Positions 25,235 to 34,632 of a DNA stretch of 64,000 bases are shown piece by piece. The notes beneath the pieces are model-generated. The model was not told the origin of the DNA. It saw nothing but the letters and a program-made list of their open reading frames with translations, and did not search any database. The translations under genes were made by a program, and so were the position numbers. This DNA is from Promicromonospora iranensis. GTDB taxonomy: Bacteria > Actinomycetota > Actinomycetes > Actinomycetales > Cellulomonadaceae. The DNA lies in assembly GCF_028994805.1 (NCBI RefSeq), contig NZ_JAJQQP010000001.1:287454-351453 (forward strand). The letters run 5' to 3'. Numbering within the stretch: position 1 is the first letter of the stretch; each line of letters begins with the position of its first letter.

Positions 25235-25651
25235 TCACCCGCGAGCCTCCGGAGGCCTCGGGTCGCCGGACCTTCCGGGCACCGCCCGGCGCTCGACCGT
25301 CAACGGCAGCAGGTGGGAGATGTCCGAGCGTTCGCCCGAGGCGTGCACGCGACCGTCCGCGACGGCGTCCGCCCAGGCCACCACGCCGGTGGCCAGGCCG
25401 AGCCAGGTGTCCGGGTCCGTCTCGACCACGTTCGGCGGCGTGCCGCGCGTGTGGCGCGGACCGGCGACCGCCTGCACGGCACCCGCAGGGGGCACGCGGA
25501 CCTCCACCGAGTTGCCGGGGGCACGGTCGGCGAGCTCCTCGAGCGTGAAGCGCACGGCAGTGGTCACCGCACGGCGCTCTGCCTCACCTTGCGTCCAGGC
25601 GGCCACGGCGGTGCGTCCGGCCGCCGGGTCCGTCCGGCGTCGCGGGGACAC
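25235..25651 (-). CDS. Sterol carrier (SCP-2-like) family protein
   Basis: A 138-residue protein resembling the small actinobacterial sterol-carrier/MDMPI C-terminal family found beside pur[26 protein letters not shown] and the stretch [28 protein letters not shown] match the fold, which binds a hydrophobic ligand in a cavity. GTG 25651 overlaps the stop of the upstream lipoprotein gene by one base (TAGTG). It is the last gene of the EEP-RNB-lipoprotein-SCP run. Ligand and role are unknown. Confidence 0.85.
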   Translation of the reverse strand: MSPRRRTDPAAGRTAVAAWTQGEAERRAVTTAVRFTLEELADRAPGNSVEVRVPPAGAVQAVAGPRHTRGTPPNVVETDPDTWLGLATGVVAWADAVADGRVHASGERSDISHLLPLTVERRAVPGRSGDPRPPEARG

Positions 25652-26091
25652 TACTGCACCGCCAGGAAGTCGCCGAGCCGTGTCCAGCCGGACCGCTCGA
25701 GGCTGGTGAAGTCGGTACCGGGCACGACGAACATGGCCTTGTCCGTGCCGTTTCCCACCTCGGTGCCCGTGGGATTGGGCGCCATGGTGCAGCCCGAGAC
25801 GCCGCTCCCACCGCCGTCGACCAGGACCAGGCAGGTGGAGGCACCCTCGTTGGAACGCGCCGCGTAGAACGTCGTGTCGCCGTCCGCGCCGAGACGGCGT
25901 GTGGTCTCGCCGTCGACCGACACGTCGTCGAGCGCCTGGCCGGGAAGCACGTCCTCGCTCGTCTGCTCCTCGTCGAACAGGCTGTTCAGCTCCTCGGTCC
26001 CGTCCGACGGCGTACAGGCGGTCAGCAGCAGGGTGAGCCCGACCGCGGCAGCCACACCTGCCCTCCGGGCAGCAAGGACGGCGTCGGTCAT
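25651..26091 (-). CDS. Small lipoprotein of unknown function
   Basis: A 146-residue predicted lipoprotein: hydrophobic [13 protein letters not shown] leads to the lipobox LLTAC, so the mature protein is membrane-anchored on the outside. The ~120-residue domain has [19 protein letters not shown] and [13 protein letters not shown], two cysteines likely joined. ATG 26091 has GATACT 6 bases upstream, so it may also be transcribed leaderless from inside the operon. It overlaps the SCP-like gene and lies 25 bases after the RNB ribonuclease. No family is recognised. Confidence 0.75.
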   Translation of the reverse strand: MTDAVLAARRAGVAAAVGLTLLLTACTPSDGTEELNSLFDEEQTSEDVLPGQALDDVSVDGETTRRLGADGDTTFYAARSNEGASTCLVLVDGGGSGVSGCTMAPNPTGTEVGNGTDKAMFVVPGTDFTSLERSGWTRLGDFLAVQ

Positions 26092-26116
26092 GGAGCCAGT
26101 ATCGCGGACCGCCGCG

Positions 26117-28291
26117 TCAGTAGCGGTAGACGTCCGAGCCGGGGCCCTCCACGGCGAGCAGATCCGCGGCCACGACCACCGGTAGCTCGAGCGACGCCAC
26201 GGAGGGGTACTCCGCCACGTGCACGACGTCCGGCAGCCCGCTGCCCCCGACCGCGGGCACCGGCTGCGACGACGGCGGCGCGAGCCGACGGGGTGAACCG
26301 CTCGGGGGCAGGTGCCGCGGCCACGGCTCGGACAGCGGTATCTCGTCGCGGACCTGGGGGCGCACGGGCCGCCGCACCGGCGGGTAGCTGATGCCGTGAC
26401 CAGGGTGCCGGGGAGCCTGTGCGGCCTGGGCCTCGCCGTCCGGCTGCGGTCTCGGGGTGGGCTGCGGATACGGCTCCGGGGCCGGGCGTGGCCGGGGCGT
26501 CGGGCGCGGTCCTGGGCTCGGGCTCGGCTGGGGCTGCGGGCTCGGCTCGGGGCCCGTCGTCGGCCCCGGCTGGACGCCCGGCCGCAGGATCCTTCCGTGC
26601 GCGGGTACCGGACCATCGGCGACAGGAGCGGCGAACGGCGCGGGCGCGGCTGCGCGTCGGGCCACACCGGCGGCCGATCGCGACCCGGGCACCGACCGCG
26701 GGCCGGACGTGGAACGGCGCCCGCCGCCCCACGCGCCGGTCCGGCCGGACCTGGACTGGCTGCCGGTGCCCGCAGCCCGGTCGGCCGTGGGCGCCGTGTC
26801 GATCGCGTGCTCGCCGACCAGCGTGAACATGACACGGCGCTCGGCGACATCGGCCTCGGTGAGCCTGACCCGCACCTCGTCGCCCAGCGGCAGCCGCGTA
26901 GCCGTCACCCGTGCGCGGACGGCAGGATCGCGCAGCACCACCAGGCCGCGCTGCACGTCCTTGGTGTCGTCGTCGACGTCGACCACCACGGCGTCGAACT
27001 CCTCGCCCAGCCGGTCGGCGAGGAGCGACGCCTCGACGATGTCGACGCACTCTCGCTCGAACGAGGAGGCTCGACGGCCGGTCTCGGCCATCACGGAGGG
27101 CAGGTGCGGCAAGGCTTCCAGGACCCACGCGGGCACTGCCGTACCCGCGGAGACCGCGAGGCAGACCTCTGTCGCGTAGCGGTCCACCAGGCGGCGCAGC
27201 GGGGCGGTGACGTGCGCGTAGTCGGCGGCGATGGCGGCGTGCCGGGTGCTCTCGGGCGGCGGGACGGGAGCGCCGTCGGGCCCCGGCATGCCGAACGCGA
27301 CGTAGCCGGCCCCGCGGAAGAGCGTCGTCGCCTCGTTGAGGAACGCGGCGTGCTCCGGGATCCGCGACACCAGCGTCGGCACCAGACGTGCGTACGGGAG
27401 GCTGTCGGCCCAGTCGATCCGCAGCGCACGGGCCGTGCGGCGCAGGCGGGTCACGTCGCGCGGGTCGGCCTCGGGAAGCGTGCGCAGGATGCCGACGCCC
27501 GCCTCACGCATGAGGTGGGCCGCCGCGATGCCCGTGAGCAGGGAGATCTGCGCGTTCCACTCCTCGACCGGCAGATTGCGGCGGAACGACAGCGTGTACG
27601 TGCCGTCCTCGCGGCGCTCCACCTCCTGCTCGGGCACCTCCAGCGAGACGCCGCCGCGGGCGGACTCGAGCGACTGGCGCAGGCGCCCGACGTCGGCCAG
27701 CAGCTGCAGGGACTCGCTCGCCGTGCCCGCGTCGAGGGCCGACTGCACCTCGGCGTAGGTGAGCCGCTCGCGGCTGCGCACGAGCACCCGCTCCAGCGAG
27801 GCGCCGGTGATGATGCCGCGTGCGTCCAGCGTGACCGTCCACAGGACCGCCGGCCGGTCCTCCTCGGGCAGGAGGCTCGCCGCGCCCTCCGACAGGATCT
27901 TCGGGTGCAGCGGGGTGCGCGCGTCAGGCCCGTAGACCGTCAGGCCCCGCTTGCGCACCTCACGGTCGAGCGCTCCGCCGGGCGTCACGAAGGCGCCCAG
28001 GTCCGCGATCGCGTAGTGCACGACATAGCCCTCGCCCGACTGTTCCACGTGAACCGCTTGGTCCAGGTCCTTGGAACCAGGCGGGTCGATGGTGACGAAC
28101 TCGATGTCGCGGCGGTCGGTGCGGCCGGCAGAGAAGTCCTGCTCGACCGCTGCCCGCGCCTCCTCGAGAACGTCCTGCGGAAACATCGCGGGCAGGCCGA
28201 CCTCGGCGCGGAGCGCCGCGAGGGCACTGCTCACGTCGTCGGGGGCGGCGGGCGCGAGGCGCATCTGACGAGTCGGCACATCTGCGAACAT
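26117..28291 (-). CDS. RNB-domain ribonuclease with long proline-rich tail
   Basis: A 724-residue protein. Residues ~1-480 are an RNase II/R-type 3'-5' exoribonuclease: VTIDPPGSKDLDQAVHV carries the metal-binding aspartates, and YAIADLGAFV, HPKILSEGAASLLPEE and HAAIAADYAHVTAPLRR are RNB signatures. Usual actinobacterial homologs end at about this point. Here ~240 residues of Ser/Gly then Pro-rich sequence follow (SPQPQPSPSPGPRPTPRPRP and similar), closing with a folded-looking segment LPDVVHVAEYPSVASLEL. No S1 domain is visible. The tail is probably disordered and may bind partners. It sits 36 bases after the EEP gene. Confidence 0.9.
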   Translation of the reverse strand: MFADVPTRQMRLAPAAPDDVSSALAALRAEVGLPAMFPQDVLEEARAAVEQDFSAGRTDRRDIEFVTIDPPGSKDLDQAVHVEQSGEGYVVHYAIADLGAFVTPGGALDREVRKRGLTVYGPDARTPLHPKILSEGAASLLPEEDRPAVLWTVTLDARGIITGASLERVLVRSRERLTYAEVQSALDAGTASESLQLLADVGRLRQSLESARGGVSLEVPEQEVERREDGTYTLSFRRNLPVEEWNAQISLLTGIAAAHLMREAGVGILRTLPEADPRDVTRLRRTARALRIDWADSLPYARLVPTLVSRIPEHAAFLNEATTLFRGAGYVAFGMPGPDGAPVPPPESTRHAAIAADYAHVTAPLRRLVDRYATEVCLAVSAGTAVPAWVLEALPHLPSVMAETGRRASSFERECVDIVEASLLADRLGEEFDAVVVDVDDDTKDVQRGLVVLRDPAVRARVTATRLPLGDEVRVRLTEADVAERRVMFTLVGEHAIDTAPTADRAAGTGSQSRSGRTGAWGGGRRSTSGPRSVPGSRSAAGVARRAAAPAPFAAPVADGPVPAHGRILRPGVQPGPTTGPEPSPQPQPSPSPGPRPTPRPRPAPEPYPQPTPRPQPDGEAQAAQAPRHPGHGISYPPVRRPVRPQVRDEIPLSEPWPRHLPPSGSPRRLAPPSSQPVPAVGGSGLPDVVHVAEYPSVASLELPVVVAADLLAVEGPGSDVYRY

Positions 28292-28327
28292 AGGCCGATT
28301 CCGCGCTCCCCGCGCGATGTCACTGTG

Positions 28328-29290
28328 CTATTCGACGACGACCGTGGCCAGGAGCGCCCGGTGGTCCGTGCCCGGGACCTGCATCGTGACGACGTCGGAG
28401 ACGGGCATGTCCTTCTCCACCACCACGTGGTCCAGCGCGAACAGCGGGGGCACCTGGGCAGCTTCCGGCCAGGTCACCGCCGGTCCCGCACCCCACTCAC
28501 GCGTGGCGTCGGAGAAGCGCGAGCCGAGCAGGTCGCGGAAGGTCGCATGGTCGTAGGTGGCGTTGAAGTCGCCCGCCAGGATCTGCGGTGTGTCGTCCGC
28601 GTGAGCCTGCTCGGTCAGCTCGACGAGCTCGGTGCGCCAGGTGGTGATCTCCGTGGGCATCGGCGGGTGCGGGTGCACCACCGTGACGCGGACGTCGGTG
28701 CCACCCACGCCGACGAGGGCCGACGGCATGGCGAAGCTCGTGCCCGGCAGCTCCTCCTCGTCGGACAGCGGCGTGGACGACCAGAGACCGCTGCCCGCCG
28801 GGCTGTCGTCGGCGGGCACGGTGAAGCTGTGCGCCAGCAGCTCGTCGAGGCCGGCGTCCGCCAGGGCGTCCTCGAACGCGGGGGTCAGCTCCTGGACCGC
28901 GAGCACCTCGACGTGCTGCGACTCCACGAGGTCGACGACGCTCCGGGCGTCGGCCTGCCCGTACAGGGCGTTGATCGTCATGACCCGCAACGTCCCGGCA
29001 TCGGCCGGGTCGGCGGCCGACGCCGTGTCCGGCGGCACGAAGAAGGGCGCCGTCCAGTACACGTAGCCGGCCATCGCCACCGCGAGCAGCAGGGTCAGCA
29101 CCCGGCGGCGGGCGAACAGCACGATGATCAGCAGCGGCAGCGTCAGCAGCGTCGCCCACGGCGTGAACGCCACGAGGTGGGGCAGCGAGACCACGTTGTC
29201 GAACGGAAGGAGCCGGGCAACGGCCACCAGAAGCAGGGGGATCGCGATGATCCAGAGCACTACCGAGATGAAGCCATGGACAAATCGCAC
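28328..29290 (-). CDS. Membrane-anchored endonuclease/exonuclease/phosphatase
   Basis: A 320-residue protein: three N-terminal membrane helices (to ~residue 85) and an external EEP-fold domain with RVMTINALYG, AVQELTP, VVHPHPP, LAGDFNATYDH and GTDHRALLATV, which supply the metal and catalytic residues. The fold hydrolyses phosphodiesters or phosphomonoesters; substrates may be DNA, lipid head groups or inositol phosphates. GTG 29290 is preceded by TAGGGT at 29297-29302, exactly 6 bases upstream, so the mRNA is probably leaderless. It heads the run EEP-RNB-lipoprotein-SCP. Confidence 0.9.
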   Translation of the reverse strand: MRFVHGFISVVLWIIAIPLLLVAVARLLPFDNVVSLPHLVAFTPWATLLTLPLLIIVLFARRRVLTLLLAVAMAGYVYWTAPFFVPPDTASAADPADAGTLRVMTINALYGQADARSVVDLVESQHVEVLAVQELTPAFEDALADAGLDELLAHSFTVPADDSPAGSGLWSSTPLSDEEELPGTSFAMPSALVGVGGTDVRVTVVHPHPPMPTEITTWRTELVELTEQAHADDTPQILAGDFNATYDHATFRDLLGSRFSDATREWGAGPAVTWPEAAQVPPLFALDHVVVEKDMPVSDVVTMQVPGTDHRALLATVVVE

Positions 29291-29341
29291 TCCCGGACCC
29301 TACCGGCTGCGCGACGGCGGGTGTGGCCCCTTCGCGGGTGA

Positions 29342-29399
29342 TCGGCAGAAGGTCAGGTGATCGGCAGTACGAGCTGCCGATCACCTGACCTTCTGCCGA
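29342..29399 (-). terminator. 26-bp perfect hairpin after purL
   Basis: Arms 29342-29367 and 29374-29399 match perfectly over 26 bp around TACGAG. It lies 22 bases after the purL stop and ahead of the EEP promoter. Each arm carries GATCGGCAG twice (one copy shortened), an internal direct repeat. Confidence 0.75.
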
Positions 29400-29421
29400 C
29401 TACCCGCCCGGGCGTCTCCGG

Positions 29422-31761
29422 TCAGCCGAAGATGCGCGGGAGAGTGGCCTCGTGGGCCTCGCGGGCCTCCGACAGCGGGATCTCGAACTGGCCCTCGATC
29501 ACCACGGCGTCGCCACCGGTGCTGCCGAGGCGGAGCACCGGTACGCCGGCGTCCTCGGCGAGGTGCGTCAGCTCGCTCTCGTGCTCGGGGTCGACGGCGA
29601 CGATCACACGGCCGGTCGACTCGGCGAACAGCGCCACGAACGGGTCGACCTTGTCGCGGCCGGTCACCCCCTCGAGCGCCACCGACGCGCCGATGCCGAA
29701 CCGCAGCGACGCCTCGAGCAGGGCCTGGACCAGGCCGCCCTCGGACAGGTCGTGCGCGGCAGCCGCGAGCCCGGTCCTCCGGGCCTCCACGAGCGCGGAG
29801 GCCAGAGCCTTCTCCGCGGCCAGGTCCACGCGCGGCGGCAGGCCGCCGAGGTGCGAGTGGACGACGTCGGCCCACGCCGAGCCGTCGAGCTCGTCCCGCG
29901 TGGTGCCGAGCAGGAGGAGCGAGAGCCCCTCGGTCCGCCAGCCGGACGAGAGCGCGGTGCTGACGTCGTCGAGCACGCCCAGCACGCCCACCACGGGGGT
30001 GGGGTGGATCGACGAGTCGATCTGGCCGGGCTCGCCCGTGCCGTTGTAGAGCGAGACGTTGCCGCCGGTGACCGGCACGCCGAGCTCCTGGCAGGCGTCG
30101 GCGAGGCCCTCGATCGCCTCGACGAGCTGCCACATCGAGTCGGGGTGCTCCGGCGAGCCGAAGTTGAGGCAGTCCGTCACGGCGAGCGGCTTCGCGCCCG
30201 ACGTGGCGACGTTGCGGTACGCCTCCGCCAGGGCCAGCGCGGCCCCGGTCCGCGGGTCGAGCTTGCCGTAGCGACCGTTGGCGTCGGTCGCGAGCGCGAC
30301 GCCGAGCCCGGTGGTCTCGTCGACGCGGATCACGCCGCTGTCGTCGGGCTGGGCGAGCGCCGTGTTGCCCTGGACGAACCGGTCGTACTGGTTGGTGACC
30401 CACGCCTTGGAGGCCAGGTTGGGCGAGGACAGCAGCGTCAGTGCGGTCTCGCGCAGCTCGGGCCCGGTCGCCGGGCGGGCGAGGGCTGCCGCCACCGTCG
30501 TGTCGGCCTGCAGGCTGTCCTGCCAGGACGGACGGGCGTAGGGGCGGTTGTACACGGGCCCCTCGTGCGCCACGGTCCTGGGGTCGACGTCCACGATGCG
30601 CTGGCCGTGGTGGTCGATGGTCAGCCGGCCGGAGTCGTTGACCTCGCCGATGACGGCGGTCTCGACCTCCCACTTGCTGGTGATCGCGAGGAAGGCGTCG
30701 AGCTGGTCGGGCCGGACGACCGCCATCATGCGCTCCTGCGACTCCGACATGAGGATCTCGCCGGCGTTCAGGGTGGGGTCGCGCAGCAGCACGTCGTCGA
30801 GGTCGACGTGCATGCCGCCGTCACCGTTGGAGGCGAGCTCGGAGGTGGCGCAGGAGATGCCTGCGGCACCGAGGTCCTGGATGCCCTCCACGACCTTCGC
30901 CGAGAACAGCTCGAGGCAGCACTCGATGAGGACCTTCTCCATGAAGGGGTCGCCCACCTGCACGCTCGGGCGCTTGGCGGGGACGCCGTCCTCGAACGTC
31001 TCGGACGCGAGGATCGAGGCGCCGCCGATGCCGTCGCCACCCGTGCGGGCGCCGAACAGCACCACCTTGTTGCCGAGGCCGGAGGCGTTGGCGAGGTGGA
31101 TGTCCTCGTGCCGCAGCACGCCGAGGCAGAGGGCGTTGACGAGCGGGTTGCCCTGGTAGGAGCCGTCGAAGACGAGCTCACCGCCGATGTTCGGCAGGCC
31201 CAGCGAGTTGCCGTAGCCGCCCACACCGGAGACGACGCCGTGCACGACCCGCGCCGTGTCGGGGTGGTCGACGGCGCCGAAGCGCAGCTGGTCCATGACC
31301 GCCACGGGGCGCGCGCCCATCGAGATGATGTCGCGGACGATGCCGCCCACGCCGGTCGCGGCGCCCTGATAGGGCTCGACGAACGAGGGGTGGTTGTGCG
31401 ACTCGACCTTGAAGGTGACCGCCCAGCCGTCGCCGATGTCGACGACGCCCGCGTTCTCCCCGATACCGACGAGGAGGTGCTCCTTCATCTCGTCGGTGAC
31501 CTTCTCGCCGAACTTGCTCAGATGCACCTTCGACGACTTGTAGGAGCAGTGCTCGCTCCACATCACGGAGTACATCGCGAGCTCGGCCGCGGTGGGGCGG
31601 CGGCCCAGGATGTCCTTGATGCGCTGGTACTCGTCCTCCTTGAGTCCGAGTTCTCCGTACGGCTGCACCTCATCAGGGGTGGCCGCAGCGGTCTCCACCG
31701 TGTCCAGTCTCGGGACGGCGGGAGTCGGGCGGGAGGGTGCCTGGGACGCGGGCGCGGTCAT
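29422..31761 (-). CDS. purL: Phosphoribosylformylglycinamidine synthase II
   Basis: A 779-residue small-type PurL, which with PurQ and PurS converts FGAR to FGAM using ATP and glutamine-derived ammonia. Signatures are [37 protein letters not shown]-like [16 protein letters not shown], and [17 protein letters not shown] in the second half. ATG 31761 (MTAPASQ) is chosen over upstream ATGs because AGGAA lies just before it. In most actinobacteria purS-purQ-purL are contiguous; here purQS are ~29 kb away. It follows the GH16 gene by 150 bases. Confidence 0.97.
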   Translation of the reverse strand: MTAPASQAPSRPTPAVPRLDTVETAAATPDEVQPYGELGLKEDEYQRIKDILGRRPTAAELAMYSVMWSEHCSYKSSKVHLSKFGEKVTDEMKEHLLVGIGENAGVVDIGDGWAVTFKVESHNHPSFVEPYQGAATGVGGIVRDIISMGARPVAVMDQLRFGAVDHPDTARVVHGVVSGVGGYGNSLGLPNIGGELVFDGSYQGNPLVNALCLGVLRHEDIHLANASGLGNKVVLFGARTGGDGIGGASILASETFEDGVPAKRPSVQVGDPFMEKVLIECCLELFSAKVVEGIQDLGAAGISCATSELASNGDGGMHVDLDDVLLRDPTLNAGEILMSESQERMMAVVRPDQLDAFLAITSKWEVETAVIGEVNDSGRLTIDHHGQRIVDVDPRTVAHEGPVYNRPYARPSWQDSLQADTTVAAALARPATGPELRETALTLLSSPNLASKAWVTNQYDRFVQGNTALAQPDDSGVIRVDETTGLGVALATDANGRYGKLDPRTGAALALAEAYRNVATSGAKPLAVTDCLNFGSPEHPDSMWQLVEAIEGLADACQELGVPVTGGNVSLYNGTGEPGQIDSSIHPTPVVGVLGVLDDVSTALSSGWRTEGLSLLLLGTTRDELDGSAWADVVHSHLGGLPPRVDLAAEKALASALVEARRTGLAAAAHDLSEGGLVQALLEASLRFGIGASVALEGVTGRDKVDPFVALFAESTGRVIVAVDPEHESELTHLAEDAGVPVLRLGSTGGDAVVIEGQFEIPLSEAREAHEATLPRIFG

Positions 31762-31911
31762 GTAGTTCCTCGCGAGCGGGGTAGGTTTCTGGGCGCCGGA
31801 GCGCCACGCCAGTCTACGACGCGTCACGCAGCAGGGTGGTCGCCCGTACGCAGACCTGCCAGACACACAGGTCACAGGAGTGATCCGTCCGTCTGACAGG
31901 TCGGGCACCGG

Positions 31912-32787
31912 TCAGAGCTGGGAGTCGTACACGCGGACGTAGTCGACGACCATCTGCTGGGGGAACTGCGTGGTCCCGTCCGGGTATCCCGGCCAGTTGC
32001 CGCCGACGGCGACGTTCAGGAGGAAGAAGAACGGCTGGTCGAAGACCCACTGGTTGCCGCCCGTGTCGGCGGTGGTGCGGGTCTGGTAGACGTTGCCGTC
32101 CACCGACCAGCTGATCCGACCCGGCTCCCAGTCGATGGCGAAGACGTGGAAGTCGTCGGCGAACGACCAGCCCTGCGGGTGCGTGTACGACGCGCCGATG
32201 CCCGCGCCGCCCGAGTAGCCGGGTCCGTGCAGGGTCCCGTGCACCATGTGGGGCTCGTACCCGACGTTCTCCATGATGTCGATCTCGCCCGAGTCGGGCC
32301 ACGGGACGCCGTTGCCGATCTGGCCGCCGAGCATCCAGAACGCCGGCCAGATGCCCTGGCCCCGGGGAATCTTGATCCGCGCCTCGAGGTGGCCGTACTT
32401 CGGCTGGACCTTGCCCTGCGTGGTCAACCGGGCCGAGGTGTAGCCGCCGTTGCCGTCCTGGCGGGCCGTGATGACGAGGTTCCCGTTGCCGTCCAGGGCG
32501 GAGTTCTCGCGGGAGCTGGTGTACGTCTGCAGCTCGTTGTTGCCCCAGCCGCCGGCGCCGGTCTCCAGGTTCCAGGTGGCCGGGTCCGGGGCGCTGCCCG
32601 CCGCGCCGTCGAACTCGTCGGACCAGGTCAGCGCGCCGAGGGCGGCGTCCTGCGCGGCCGGCGCCGACCCGGCCTCGTGCGCCTTCGGGGCCGCCGCGGA
32701 GGCGACGAGCGAGGCGGACAGGACGAGGGCCGCGGCGGCGGACGCCGTGACGGTGGTGCGGATGGTGCGGTGTCTCGTGCTACGCAT
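31912..32787 (-). CDS. Secreted GH16 endo-beta-1,3-glucanase (laminarinase-like)
   Basis: A 291-residue secreted enzyme. A signal peptide (TVTASAAAALVLSASLVASA) leads into one GH16 domain starting LTWSDEFDG. The catalytic motif is GEIDIMENVG with Glu168 nucleophile, Asp170 and Glu173 acid/base. The longer EIDIME form, and HGTLHGPGYSGG, point to laminarinase-type beta-1,3- or mixed-linkage glucanase rather than agarase or lichenase. It has no carbohydrate-binding module. AAGGAG precedes ATG 32787. It fits the window's other polysaccharide enzymes but is not clustered with a transporter. Confidence 0.95.
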   Translation of the reverse strand: MRSTRHRTIRTTVTASAAAALVLSASLVASAAAPKAHEAGSAPAAQDAALGALTWSDEFDGAAGSAPDPATWNLETGAGGWGNNELQTYTSSRENSALDGNGNLVITARQDGNGGYTSARLTTQGKVQPKYGHLEARIKIPRGQGIWPAFWMLGGQIGNGVPWPDSGEIDIMENVGYEPHMVHGTLHGPGYSGGAGIGASYTHPQGWSFADDFHVFAIDWEPGRISWSVDGNVYQTRTTADTGGNQWVFDQPFFFLLNVAVGGNWPGYPDGTTQFPQQMVVDYVRVYDSQL

Positions 32788-32871
32788 CGGACGCTCCTTC
32801 GCGAAGATGTGTCTCCCGCCGCGCAGAGGGCGGGGCGGGGCCTGTGGTCGATCGCACTGGATGGTGAGGCG

Positions 32872-32901
32872 ACGCTACTTTTCACCCGTCCGATGGGACA
32901 A
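32872..32901 (-). promoter_or_regulatory. Candidate promoter of the GH16 gene
   Basis: On the minus strand TTGTCC (32901-32896), an 18-base spacer and TAGCGT (32877-32872). The region also holds an imperfect inverted repeat, ACTTTTCACC / GGTGAAAGT, around GTCC-GATG-GGAC, which might be a regulator site. The call rests on motif similarity only. Confidence 0.4.
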
Positions 32902-33011
32902 GATGGTGAAAGTACGTAGTCAGACGCCCACAGTGACCCTTCAGTCCCGCTGAATGGTCAGCCAGTGATATGCGATGGACGTGCAGGGTTGCCCCGGCCG
33001 ACCATGGCCGC

Positions 33012-33950
33012 ATGCCCCTGCGCCACTCGCTCCTCGCCGTGCTCGTCATGATCATCTGGGGCACCAACTTCCTCGCGATCGACGCCGGCGTCGACGACGT
33101 GCCACCCGTGCTGTTCCTGGCGATCCGGTTCGTCGTGGTGCTGATCCCCGCGATCTTCCTGGTCCCCCGGCCGGCGGCCGCGTTCAAGGACGTCCTCGTG
33201 GTGGGCCTGTTCCTCAGCCTCGGCCAGTTCGCCCTGATGTACACGGCGATCTGGCTCGACATGCCGCCCGGCCTGGCCTCGCTCGTGCTCCAGGCGCAGG
33301 TGGTCCTCACCGTCCTGTTCGCCTCGGTGGCGCTCCGCGAGCGCCCGACGCCGCCGCAGCTCGTCGGCGTCCTGCTGGGTGCGGTAGGGCTGGTGATCGT
33401 GGGTGTCGGGCGGTCGGCGGCCACACCCGGCCTCGCGTTCCTGCTCACGCTCGCGGCTGCGGCGTCGTGGGCGACCGGCAACGTGATCGTGCGCCGGCTG
33501 GGTTCGGCGACCCAGGCGGCGGGCGGCCGTCAGAGCCCGCTGGCCGGACTCTCCATGACCGTGTGGTCGGCACTCGTGGTGCCGGTGCCGATGTTCGCTC
33601 TCTCGCTGGTGCTGGACGGTCCTGCCGCCGTCGGCTACTCGCTGACGCACCCCACGTGGGCCGCCGTGCTGTCCACCCTCTACACCGCGTGGCTCGCGAG
33701 CCTGGTGGGCTACGGCATCTGGAACACCCTGCTGGACCGGTACCGGGCGAGCGCGGTGGTGCCGTTCACCATGCTGGTCCCGGTGGTGGGCATGACCGCC
33801 GCCTGGCTGGCACTGGACGAGGTGCCGAACGCGGCCGAGACCGGGGGCGGCCTGCTCCTGCTGCTGGGGGTGGCGATCACGTCGGGACTGCTGCGGTGGC
33901 CGGGCCGGCCCCGCTACCGCTCCGCCGGACAGGTCAGCTCCAGCGCGTAG
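33012..33950 (+). CDS. EamA/DMT family transporter
   Basis: A 312-residue inner-membrane protein with ten predicted helices in two EamA repeats: first repeat MIIWGTNFLAIDAGV through LLGAVGLVIVGVG, second from LLTLAAAASWATGNVIVRR to LLGVAITSGLL. The drug/metabolite transporter family exports amino acids, nucleotides or other metabolites (EamA itself exports O-acetylserine and cysteine). ATG 33012 fits the first helix; upstream in-frame codons give a polar extension. It converges with the GNAT gene, overlapping it by 37 bases. Confidence 0.9.
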   Translation: MPLRHSLLAVLVMIIWGTNFLAIDAGVDDVPPVLFLAIRFVVVLIPAIFLVPRPAAAFKDVLVVGLFLSLGQFALMYTAIWLDMPPGLASLVLQAQVVLTVLFASVALRERPTPPQLVGVLLGAVGLVIVGVGRSAATPGLAFLLTLAAAASWATGNVIVRRLGSATQAAGGRQSPLAGLSMTVWSALVVPVPMFALSLVLDGPAAVGYSLTHPTWAAVLSTLYTAWLASLVGYGIWNTLLDRYRASAVVPFTMLVPVVGMTAAWLALDEVPNAAETGGGLLLLLGVAITSGLLRWPGRPRYRSAGQVSSSA

Positions 33951-34465
33951 CAGAGCAGGTCCACCCCGGGTACGGGCGCCCAGGCACGAGCGGGCTCGCG
34001 CCTGAAGCCGAGCCGCTCGTAGAGCCGGTGCGCACCGTGCGCGACGGTCTGGGTGGACAGGACGATCCGGCGCGCCCCGGCAGAGCGGGCGATGCACTCG
34101 CGCACGAGCGCGGTCCCCACGCCCTGTCCCTGGGCGTCCGGCGCGACGCCGAGCATGCGGATCTCCGCCTCGCCGTCCTGGGCGATGTCGGCCATCGGGC
34201 CGCCGCGCGGCACGAACGTCACGCCGCCCCGTACCACGCCGTCGTCCAGCGCGACGATGATCTCCGCGGCGTCCGCCCGGCTCGCGACGTCGCGGAGCAC
34301 GTCGGCGTAGAACGCGGAGCCGGGGGCGTCGAGCTGCCCGTCCGCGAAGAACGCCTCAGCGACGATCTTGCCGACCGCCTCGTACTCGGCGGGCACGGCA
34401 TCGCGCACCTCGACGGCACGCCGCTCTCCGGCCCGCGCCTCGGCCACCTGTCGCTCGTCGCTCAT
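33914..34465 (-). CDS. GNAT family N-acetyltransferase
   Basis: A 183-residue acetyltransferase. The acetyl-CoA loop is MLGVAPDAQGQGVGTALV (Q/RxxGxG/A type), followed by RIVLSTQTVAHGAHRLYERLGF, the usual beta5-alpha4 end. It acetylates an amine on a small molecule or protein, target unknown. ATG 34465 has TACCGT at 34472-34477 exactly 6 bases upstream and no Shine-Dalgarno, so a leaderless mRNA is likely. Its 3' end overlaps the converging EamA gene by 37 bases. Confidence 0.9.
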   Translation of the reverse strand: MSDERQVAEARAGERRAVEVRDAVPAEYEAVGKIVAEAFFADGQLDAPGSAFYADVLRDVASRADAAEIIVALDDGVVRGGVTFVPRGGPMADIAQDGEAEIRMLGVAPDAQGQGVGTALVRECIARSAGARRIVLSTQTVAHGAHRLYERLGFRREPARAWAPVPGVDLLCYALELTCPAER

Positions 34466-34632
34466 GCCACAACGGTAGGCCGCGCCGGTGACACTCCCTC
34501 CGGCTCGTTGCACGGCCAGCAAGGTGCCCGCGTCGGGCCTCGCGTGAGCCCCGCGCCACTATTGACTGCTGGCGTAACAAAGATGTCATCGGGGGCTTCC
34601 CGTCGTTTACCCGATAGTGGTTTCATTCGGAC

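Noticed and set aside
26312..29341. 1009-codon open frame on the plus strand
   Set aside because: Antisense shadow across the RNB and EEP genes; no domain, biased composition.
29452..31896. 814-codon open frame opposite purL
   Set aside because: Antisense shadow; purL has full family motifs on the minus strand.
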